A DNA stretch of 64,000 nt, taken from positions 50,434,001 through 50,498,000 of the forward strand of contig JAZBRS010000060.1 in assembly GCA_037176725.1 (NCBI GenBank). Reading direction: 5' to 3'. The translations under genes and the position numbers were made by a program. The notes under the pieces are model-generated. The model was not told the DNA's origin. It ran no database searches and worked only from the letters and a program-made list of their open reading frames with translations. Of the stretch, positions 57,301 to 64,000 are shown one piece after another. This DNA comes from Posidonia oceanica (taxonomy: Eukaryota; Streptophyta; Magnoliopsida; Alismatales; Posidoniaceae). How positions within the stretch are numbered: position 1 is the first letter of the stretch; every line of letters begins with the position of its first letter.

Positions 57301-59437
57301 GTTGTTGGGGTGGGAAGGCTGGGGCAGGTTGAGGTCTGCCTAGAAGGCGTAACTGAGGCCGCCCTAAAAGGTGGATGGGAGAACTAGGCTGGGCCCTAGC
57401 TAGAAGGTGCACAGGGGATTGAGCCTGGGGAAGCACGGTGGGAGGCGCGAGAGGGCGCTCCGGCCTGGCACGCGGTCGGATCAAGTGAATTCCCGACTCG
57501 GAGCCGGCAACTGCCGCGAGATAGAGACTGACTGGGAAAGGCTCAAAGATGTCAGAGATGAGATCAGAAGGGTCTACCACAGAGGTAGCAGGCCTAGAAG
57601 GAAAGACAGAGTGGATGCCTGAGGTCCCCGCCCCTCCCGGATAAGAGTGCTCCGGTAAGGGTTGGCGGGTGATGCCAGAATGCGGGGGAACAGCTGAGTT
57701 TGCCGATGCATGAGTGTGTGCTTGAGTGGATGCCTCGTGCGTGTCGATCACAATCGTTCCCGATTCGATCAAGTCCTGAATAGCGTTCCGCAGGGAGAAG
57801 CAATTGTCCGTCGAATGCCCGGCACTTCGATGGAAATTGCAGAAGAGGTCCGACCTAAACCAATGCGGCAGAGGACTAGGCGGCGGACGAACCTCCGGGA
57901 ACTTCAGGAGGGATGCAACCTTCGGCAAGATGACCGTGAGCGGTTCCACCAGTGGGGCGAATCTCCGCTTCTCAATGGGTGGCCTTCTTTGCCTTGGGTG
58001 TGAGCCTTGCTGAACCGGTGCGGCAGGATAGACCGGTCTAGTGGTGGTAGTGATGTGTGGTGTGTGTGGATTCCTAGGTGCAGGAGCGTACACCATCTGA
58101 GCTGGGGCAGGCCAGGATGGCAAGCGAACAGGCACAGCAGGGGAGTCGACGAATGCAACAGCGGGTTTCGGCGAATCCTTCCTCTTCGGGCGGTTGTTGC
58201 TGCCACCGCTGTTGTTGTTGGAGGCGCTGCTGTTGGCACTGTTACTGCTGATCACTGCCTGCTTAGCGAACGCAGAGAGAGCCGGGAAGTTGCCACTCCG
58301 CAAAGAACTCTCCACGCGCGCTCCAGCTCTGATGAGTGCCGCGAAAGTAGTGACTGGTTGGATGCTAAGCAGACCTCCGAGAGACGGCTGCGCCCCTTTG
58401 ATTACGATCTCGATAGACTCCTCGTCAGAGGGTCTATCTCGAACCTGAGAGGCAAGGGCGCGCCAGCGGCCGACGTACTCCCCGAACGGCTCGCCAGAAT
58501 TCTGCTTGATTGCGATCAAGTCCGCCCTCTTTGGGACCAGATCGAGGTTGAAGGAGTATTGTTCCAGGAACGCCTGACTGAGGTCGTTCCAAGTCTTGAT
58601 GGCTGACATATCAAGCGATGTGAACCACTTGAGTGCCGGCCCGGTCAAACTCTTCTGGAACAAGCGGATCAGCAACCTCTCGTCAGCCTGAAGCTGAGCG
58701 AGATCACCGCAATACGCCTTCAAGTGTGCTACGGGGCAGCCCCTACCATTATACTTCTCGAAGTCCGGGATTTTGAACTTCGGAGGGAGTACCGCCTCTG
58801 GAAAGCAGCAGAGGTCCCGGAATTGGTAGGTCTGGTGCTCAGTACCCTGCACTAGTCGTAGTGCCTTCTCCAAGACGTCCATCCGGTTATTGATGGGGTC
58901 TGGGATTGCTGCTGTAGGAGAGGGATCAGCAGGGGTAGCGAGCGCATACGCCGAATGGGTCGCACCTAAGTGCTCCTCCGGATCTACCATAGCGTCGCCT
59001 GGTGGAGCGACGGGATGGCCGGCGTATCCGTGCTGGGGGACTGTGTATGCAGGAGTGTATGCAGGATGCTGGACCTGGTGCAGAGGAGAAGAGTAGATGC
59101 CATGCTGTGCTGTGATAGAGGTAGGATGACGGAGCACCAGTTGCTGTACAGGCAGAGTGCCAGACAGCGAGCCAGTGAGGTACTGGGCTCCAGCCGGTCC
59201 AAAGGACTGACCACCAGGGGGAAGTGGAGCATGCTGTGCTACGTGTTGTGCAGCAAGAGGCGGTAAACGAGCCCCCATCGTCGGAACCGTGAGCAGTTGA
59301 GACGATGGTCGAGGCGGAGGTGTGGAGGTCGATGCATGGAATGCAGGAACTGGCCTCAGAGGAACCTCAGGAACGACAGAAATAGAGGAAGGACGAACCG
59401 ATAGAGCCATGCCCTGTAGTCTCTGGGCAAGCTCCAT
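54242..59437 (-). CDS. B gag-protease polyprotein segment (1731 codons)
   Basis: Long open frame. Residues 1-205 are Pro/Gln/Ala-rich. The gag capsid-like domain is at about 205-375 (FPEAVLPPKFKIPDF, LIRLFQKSLTGPALKWF, FLEQYSFNLDLVPKRADL). A CNFHRSAGHSTDNC zinc-knuckle variant is at about 532. The protease is at about 930, with LVDNGSGLNV as the active-site loop and LLGRPWLHKHQVLPSTLH later. A 500-residue acidic Ser/Ala/Glu-rich linker precedes RT. Gag forms the particle and packages RNA; the protease matures it. The last 40 codons are out of frame after a one-base deletion near 54372, so the true protein would continue into RT. The in-frame Met at 59437 is only four codons after the TAG at 59450-59452, and the real start is probably 59896. 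Confidence 0.88.
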   Translation of the reverse strand: MELAQRLQGMALSVRPSSISVVPEVPLRPVPAFHASTSTPPPRPSSQLLTVPTMGARLPPLAAQHVAQHAPLPPGGQSFGPAGAQYLTGSLSGTLPVQQLVLRHPTSITAQHGIYSSPLHQVQHPAYTPAYTVPQHGYAGHPVAPPGDAMVDPEEHLGATHSAYALATPADPSPTAAIPDPINNRMDVLEKALRLVQGTEHQTYQFRDLCCFPEAVLPPKFKIPDFEKYNGRGCPVAHLKAYCGDLAQLQADERLLIRLFQKSLTGPALKWFTSLDMSAIKTWNDLSQAFLEQYSFNLDLVPKRADLIAIKQNSGEPFGEYVGRWRALASQVRDRPSDEESIEIVIKGAQPSLGGLLSIQPVTTFAALIRAGARVESSLRSGNFPALSAFAKQAVISSNSANSSASNNNSGGSNNRPKRKDSPKPAVAFVDSPAVPVRLPSWPAPAQMVYAPAPRNPHTPHITTTTRPVYPAAPVQQGSHPRQRRPPIEKRRFAPLVEPLTVILPKVASLLKFPEVRPPPSPLPHWFRSDLFCNFHRSAGHSTDNCFSLRNAIQDLIESGTIVIDTHEASTQAHTHASANSAVPPHSGITRQPLPEHSYPGGAGTSGIHSVFPSRPATSVVDPSDLISDIFEPFPVSLYLAAVAGSESGIHLIRPRARPERPLAPPTVLPQAQSPVHLLARAQPSSPIHLLGRPQLRLLGRPQPAPAFPPQQPYPLERPQYPVGPPVTSPVLAARAPVVVDLTLETHRVPYSYATEMCAEVTRSGRVYRPPAPAIRPTPPRPVMPPPSSQPIVDPTPDQPVASQIPTQPLITQLPATTPLEPARTTPPLAKKSQPKADLTSQLKKVKADISIWDLIHTSAEHREAFLRVFQAARVSQSIEPSALESMVGLIAEPQVISFTSDELPPVGINHNQPLFVTVQFKNFRIPLTLVDNGSGLNVCPLRTATKLGFKAEDFTPAVKGMTAFDNTHHDALGVLIIPLAIGPVVFDVEFYVVDLQPNFNLLLGRPWLHKHQVLPSTLHRMIKYRRGDDVIVVMAENFEKERIEAVSPVFSQSIPFDPETSEALYRVNRCEPVNFIPDLERVNSLTVHSNPFRMVENVCHRWGYIKGTPLGRHGQGIAEPIVAAERRKSEGLGYKPKTNEDHCFQLNNPEAAIPRDLTNFTSAGTLGSTDDHDTAPTEDWVCVEDYYSDEEQSGTTEAVPTSTAETVIRVEATQSIYSALPPAETASSSAGPVAELASSHPFVATSASQVQTAAVQESETLLLAEPSMLPAVTATSVPLSLSLKGQSVNTVNSAAQPAPASTSPGMQQAQSASHPPDNQQQLSWQDPMASEAALSQLRPNTKGQLSTTLSGPLSPLKSTPAYSPTVTLAAYPSMAPLTCLFGPSTSELPPSDALVNQIMQIPRAAIRLATGPVPQAPGAYYVDSPSDEEEGVAIEAQVDSWMSDLELLYQEQIKSIAEDLAEHQAAERKGKAVATDPPLQEDHASIMVLEEDSAAPDSPRPDELITLQSEGGSRWFVQHMPHLSSIASSNAQISRRSSIPSPSTLEDPEGEASAVQAAAETEQKAEPVTELSAASAAEQSAASAAESAKPSAVSAEHSAEPVRPKQTAEGVAGTEVARRGYKNTRVSVTILKRHQGQAAEHMHSFDITSPSLEKEILSELIAYGEEDDTGMDETDESLPEFRPYDDDPKAPTSMSKKKRRLSTSAQLRKSEKSVSVPSCPPRLEQSSSHS

Positions 59438-59449
59438 TAGGTGCTGGTA

Positions 59450-59896
59450 CTACGCTTCGGGCGTCTTGCCAGTGGGGATGCTGAAGTGCAGTGCCGGCGA
59501 AGGCTGAGAAACAAGTGGCACGGACACAGACTGTCCGGGAGGAAAGGATTCTACAGCAAAGGTCGCAGCAACGGTGGAAGGGATGTCGAAAGCGACGTAT
59601 CCCTGGGATGGAGGGGGCAGTGGCGTCTCCGAAACGCGAGTAACGGTCGTCAAGATGGATTCGGCGACCGGATCCGGAGGAAGAGATGCTTGCCACTGTC
59701 CCGGGACGTACTGAGAACCTAGAGACGTCAGGGGAGGAAACCCTGGCGTCGGAGGGGGAACAAGGGGGACAGAAGGAGCAACCGGAGGGGTCGGAATGGA
59801 AACACCCACCGTGATAGGGATGAAAAGAGGCTCACTGACGTACTGGGCCATTGCTGACCTAGATCGCGTGAGAACAGGACTGCGACGGGTATTCAA
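59450..59896 (-). CDS. B gag N-terminus (148 codons) before an in-frame TAG
   Basis: Same frame as the gag-protease segment, ending at TAG 59450-59452 with TAC CAG CAC CTA ATG following. It begins MNTRRSPVLTRSRSAMAQYV, a basic start, then Pro/Val-rich. A CAG to TAG change is the simplest explanation for the stop. The start is chosen as the first Met of the open frame after the leader. No homologue is available in the window because E1 gag is cut. Confidence 0.7.
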   Translation of the reverse strand: MNTRRSPVLTRSRSAMAQYVSEPLFIPITVGVSIPTPPVAPSVPLVPPPTPGFPPLTSLGSQYVPGQWQASLPPDPVAESILTTVTRVSETPLPPPSQGYVAFDIPSTVAATFAVESFPPGQSVSVPLVSQPSPALHFSIPTGKTPEA

Positions 59897-61152
59897 GCGG
59901 TGAGTCCTAAGGGGAGCTATCTTCGCAAAGGCGGATAGCTTGGAAGGGGAATGGACGCGAATGAAGTCGCAAAAGGGGTGTCAACGAGGGTCGGTACTCG
60001 AGCTCTAGCAAAGGGAAACTCGCTATACCGATCACGCTGACACAACAGAAGGAAATCAGGGTTAGAAGCTAAAAGAGATGAATGCAAATGAGTTAGTTAA
60101 ATGGCATGAATGATATGCATGCTTTCTAGTATGCCCCCCTTACCTAACTAGTGTTTCCTAGCAAGGTTGTCTACTTCGGGTATCCCTGGGTGTACGGGTC
60201 ACCGACTCAGGTCAGAAAATTAGGTTCCCTGTCTAACTCCCGGCCCAAAGCTCAGGAAATAACAGGGTGGTGCGTTGGTGGCCTCTACCCCGCCAAAGCG
60301 TGGGTGGTACCCTCTACTAATACCGACACGACCCCCGGACGAGGGGGGGACAGACCGACTGACTCGTGCCACGCCCAAAGCGGTGGAACAAGAAGCCGGG
60401 ACCGTCCTTCGCAGACTAATAGGTGGACTCAGATGAGAAGAATGCATGCCCTATATGATGCTTATGCAAATGCTTAAAGTCTTTTATCTTGCACATTTTA
60501 TTAACCAGAGGGAGTGAAGGATTGTTCAGAGTCTCTAGTTGCTCCTAGGAGTTCTTTTTACTTGCGGTTTTTAGTTAACCATGGGGAGAGCAAACAAGTC
60601 TCTACTATCCTAGGCATGGCATGTGCGAAAGGGAAGAAAATCAGTCAAGCATGGCAGGCAGACAATCATTCAACACAACAAAAGGCAAGTGCATGGCATG
60701 TGCAGGTGTTTGTGAGCATAATGGTGAAGAAAAACATTCATCGAGTCAAAAGGCATGCATGTGCGTGTGTAGTGACATAGCAAAGGTGTAAAAGAAGCAT
60801 TCAACATTCAAAAAGCATGTATTATTGCCAAACAAGTATGTAGACATGCATTGTGCGATAACTAAAGCAGTAATAAGCAAGTAAGGCAAGGAAAATAAAG
60901 ACAAGTAAGCTGTAAAGGAAGTAAGAGCATAAGCAAGACAATAAGTAAATAAACAAGCAGAGAAGCAGAGCCAAGCGAAAGGGAGCGCAAATCGAGACGA
61001 AAGAGGTGCAAAACCTAAGCAAAGTAGCCACAAAGCGACTTTCTAGGAGTTTGCACAGAAACGCGAGCAAAACAGGCAAAGAAGGCACACAAGGCAGACA
61101 AGGCTGCAAAACAGGCGAGCAAAAAGCCAGGAACGAAAGCCGGAGTCTAGCA
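59897..61152 (-). other. B leader between PBS and gag
   Basis: About 1.26 kb of untranslated leader. Short frames (for example 60746-61033, Leu/Phe-rich) have no conserved counterpart in the window and look accidental. Packaging signals would be expected here but none can be recognised. I see no upstream ORF1 of the kind found in Ogre elements. Confidence 0.65.
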
Positions 61153-61170
61153 TCCCCAGCGAAGTCGCCA
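61153..61170 (-). promoter_or_regulatory. Primer binding site of element B
   Basis: On the minus strand, one base after the LTR end CTACA, lies TGGCGACTTCGCTGGGGA. TGG complements the CCA end of a tRNA, and TGGGGA fits a T-arm ending GGTTCGATCCCCA. This TGGCGACT...TGGGGA type is usual for Tat/Ogre elements. A tRNA-Arg primer is likely but I cannot confirm it here. Confidence 0.85.
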
Positions 61171-61171
61171 C

Positions 61172-64000
61172 TGTAGCGATCCCGATCGGAATCAGGCTCG
61201 CTATTTAGCGGCGATTGGATCCGAGGAAGAGGCTCGACTCGAAAACACTTAAATCGAGGAGAAAAGAGAAAGATAAGACAAATCAGAGTCGCCACCATGT
61301 CTATTAACGGGAGACAAGGAAAACCGGGGGAAATGCGTGAATTAACATGCAAAACCAAGCAAGAAATGCAAAGCAAAGCAATGCAAAGGAAACAAATGCA
61401 AATACATGCAAATGAGATGACTCTAGCCTAGGATAAGGGCAGTATGGTCATTGCGGGCCAAAAGACAGGGCAAGGACTCCTGTTACGTGCGGGGAAGGTG
61501 TTAGGCACCCCCGACACGCCCGAGAATCGGTCTTTCTAGGCTTACGCTCGCATACGCAGGGAAATGCAGGATTGAATGCCTATGTGCCTATGAATGCCTA
61601 AATGAATGCTCAAGGTGTGCTCTAAGTGGGAAGAGGCAAAGCAAGGAAAGTAAACGGGCTTTCTAAATGCTCAGCTACGCTGTCTGTGTTCCGATTCAGG
61701 CGAAACCTAGCTCGTGAGAACTCCAGACAGTAAGCATCACAGCCCTATATGCAAATGCAAGCGAAAAAGCAAAACAACGGCAAAACCATGCAATGCGATC
61801 GACATGCAAGAGAAAACGGCGTAAAGCACGCAAAACGAGGCAAAAAACAAGAAAGCGCGCAAAACGGTGCAAAAAGACAACGTCGGCACGCAAAACGGGC
61901 GAGAAAGCAAGGCGGCACGCAAATCGGTGCAGAAGGCGACGACGGGCACACAAAACTGTGCCAAAAACAGGGCGAGCGCGCAAAACGACGCGAAAGACAA
62001 AGCAGGCACGCAAAACGGTGCCAAAACGAGAACGGGCACGCAAAACGGTGCCAAAACAGCGAGATAAAACCTCGGAAAGCTGTGCGAATGCTAAATGCAA
62101 AGAAGAGATCAGAAGATGCCAAAGAGGAGCAAGACAATGTGTGTGTAAGAACAGACATTGTTTAGGACCACCCAGGGTAGGTGTGAAGGCCTACAAAGGG
62201 GAGAGTGAGCAAACAGAGGGATTACCACCTCTTTATGACCGTTTCCCACTAAACCGCTCCACGGTGTGTCTCGCATGCTGCCCAAAGCTCGCGATGCGAT
62301 CGGATCGTGGAAAAGGGGGGAGAAAGTCACATTAAGTGGTAAATCCAGGGAAAACTCAACACAAAACACATAGGGGAACGCGAAATGGAGATCTGAGCTG
62401 ATAGATAAGAAGAGGAGGCCCTATTCTACATGCTCAAAGAGACCGAAATCGAAAACGAGGAAAACTATGCAAATGGCATGCAAATGAATGCAATGCAGGA
62501 GTTTAGGAGGACATACTTGGAAATCCGGGAGCCTGATCTGAGATCTGCTTGGTCCATGCTGAAGAGCGCTTCGCTGCGGTCGCTTGGGCAGCTTGCTTGA
62601 GAAGATCCAACGGCCGGATCGGAAGATATCGCAGCTTCAAGGCAGGAAGGCCAGAACAGGGGAGAAGAGCAGATCTAGGTGTTCAGGAGGTCCTAGGGGT
62701 GTGCAAAAGGTCCTCCCAAGTGAAAGGGAGCTAAAGGTGCTTAGTGTGTGCAAAAGGATGCTAAAATGCAAGACTAAATGAATGCAGAATGCATGCACAA
62801 GCAAGAAGAAACAAGGGGAACAAACTTGGAAAAGACAGGAGTTCAAAAGCATTTTTGAAAAAGCAAAGGGGCTAAAATGCAAATTTTCACAAAAGATGAG
62901 GTCCACAGAGGAGGGTTTTGAAAACAGGAGAGGGCAGGGGGTTATTTTGCAAAAGACTGGGCTCAGAAAGCTAATTTGAAAAGAGGGTATGCATTGGAAG
63001 AAGTTTTGAAAACAAAAAGAAATCAGAATGCAATTTTGAAAAAAAATGGGGTCTAAAATGTAAATTTTCCAGAAAACAGGGTTCTGGGGAGTCTGGGAAT
63101 GCAAGTGGAGGGTCTACATGCAATTTTGTAAGCATAGGAGCTAAGATGCAACTTTAGGGGCAAAACAGTCTTTTTACATGATTTTTAAAAGATGCAAGGA
63201 CCTATGTAGGATTTCTGAATCATGCAGGGGTCAAATATGCAATTTTGTATGGTAAATATGCTCTGAAAACACTGAAAAGGACTGATGTGCAATTTTTGGA
63301 AAAAACAGGGGCCAAAATGCAATGCAGTAAGCAAAAATGTATGCAAAACAGTTACTGTCCATTTAAAATGGACCTACATGCAAAAATGAAAAATCAGGAG
63401 GTAAAATATGCAATGCAGTATGCAAAATTAAAAATGAAACCTAAGTTACTACAGTGCACAGGACCTAGATGCAAAAACAACGAAATGCAGGGACACAGAA
63501 TGCAATTTTATATGGTAAAAATGATGCATTTAAATGAACTGATTTAATGTAGGACCTATATGCAAAAATGGAAACCAGAGGGGCTAAAACACAAAAAATT
63601 ACAGCTAAACAGCACAGTAAAAGGACTGGGATGTAAATACAAAAAAGCAGGAATAATTAAAGCAATTTTGCATGGTTTTAAATTAAAAACTAAGCAGATT
63701 AAAAGGCATAAGGACCAGAATGCAAAAATGAGATAACTTAAGGCAGACATGCAATATTCACACAGAAACTTTATAACTAAGAAAATAAATACACAGTGAT
63801 TTGCCGGCGGTGGCTGACACTGTAGCAGTGAGCCACCGGCGCTCACCACCGCCGACACAGGGGGCTTGGGGAGGCGCGAGACGGCGGAGGACGTTGTCGG
63901 CGTCGGTGCGGAGCTCCGGAGATCACCTAGGGACCGTTCTTCTGGCCGGAGCGTTCGGAGAACAGGAGACCGGCGCCGGAGAAGAAGGAGGGTCCGGCGA
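61172..64000 (-). mobile_element. Right (5') LTR of element B, first 2829 bp
   Basis: Starts TGTAGCGATCCC and matches 39406-42234 base for base except about 20 substitutions, mostly transitions (for example 39570 C to 61336 T). The family block in reverse is at 61468-61511. It is cut by the window end; about 2.8 kb should follow. Confidence 0.95.

Larger units (their letters stand above)
39406..64000 (-). mobile_element. Element B: giant Tat-like Ty3/gypsy retrotransposon, nearly complete
   Basis: Left LTR (39406-45029) and right LTR (61172 to beyond the window) align at a constant offset of 21766 with no net indel and about 20 mismatches in 2829 bp. The internal region is 16142 bp. Total length would be about 27.4 kb. 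It has PBS, leader, gag-pol, DUF7745 ORF, three tandem arrays and PPT. The coding parts carry three TAGs and one frameshift. ACTAC (39401-39405) is the likely left TSD; the right copy is outside the window. Confidence 0.9.

Noticed and set aside
59450..59452. Programmed TAG readthrough between the gag N-terminus and the rest
   Set aside because: The downstream context (TAC CAG) does not match known readthrough motifs, other TAGs occur elsewhere in pol, and a CAG to TAG mutation is simpler.
60746..61033. 95-codon Leu/Phe-rich frame in the B leader, resembling a membrane protein
   Set aside because: No conserved counterpart, no clear topology, and it lies in an AT-balanced repeat of GCAAGTAAG-like text.

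Overview
The window looks like plant nuclear repeat-rich DNA, probably heterochromatin of a eudicot; I cannot name the species. The evidence is Ty3/gypsy elements of the Tat lineage (an extra archaeal-type RNase H, a DNGS-type protease motif, a TGGCGACT primer site), a SIRE-like Ty1/copia LTR with its pyrimidine-rich PPT complement, and Arabidopsis-type CCCTAAA motifs. I found no host gene, rRNA or tRNA gene. Most short ORFs are chance ORFs in LTRs and tandem arrays.

The layout is a nest of retrotransposons. 1-5660: 3' end of a plus-strand Tat-like element (A), with a broken DUF7745-like ORF, a 71-bp tandem array, a polypurine tract (PPT) and a 2.86-kb 3' LTR. 5661-6225: piece of an older related LTR. 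6226-11433: minus-strand SIRE-like copia LTR material, split by a 2970-bp solo LTR (S1, 6706-9675, TSD CATAC) and followed by AT-rich copia internal sequence. 11434-32551: minus-strand Tat-like element E1 (3' LTR, repeat-rich 3' UTR, DUF7745 ORF, pol, protease, gag C-terminus), itself split by a 6068-bp solo LTR (S2, 14511-20578, TSD GATGC). 32552-35541: left part of a plus-strand LTR (L3) inserted in E1 gag; L3 carries a SINE and a non-LTR retroposon. 35542-39405: minus-strand LTR and PPT region of element D, inserted in L3. 39406-64000: element B, the youngest, inserted in D: 5624-bp left LTR, 16.1-kb internal region, and the first 2829 bp of the right LTR. If the right LTR is complete outside the window, B is about 27.4 kb.

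In B, read on the minus strand, the order is right LTR, PBS, 1.3-kb leader, gag, protease, RT, RNase H, archaeal-type RNase H, integrase, 1.5-kb spacer, a 400-codon DUF7745-like ORF, three tandem arrays, PPT, left LTR. The same order of pol, spacer, DUF7745, arrays, PPT and LTR holds in E1, and its 3' half is seen in A. B has two in-frame TAGs and one frameshift in gag-pol and one TAG in the DUF7745 ORF. Its LTRs differ at only about 20 of 2829 compared positions, so it is young but probably not self-sufficient now.

The most interesting signals are parts of this family not explained by gag-pol: the DUF7745-like ORF in an env-like position; a nested inverted repeat across the PPT/LTR junction in four elements; a 3'-UTR hairpin followed by a CTTGGCATCG box; a copy of the primer-site octamer TGGCGACT inside U5 of the LTRs; a conserved non-coding spacer with a possible splice acceptor; and different hairpin or satellite arrays in each copy.
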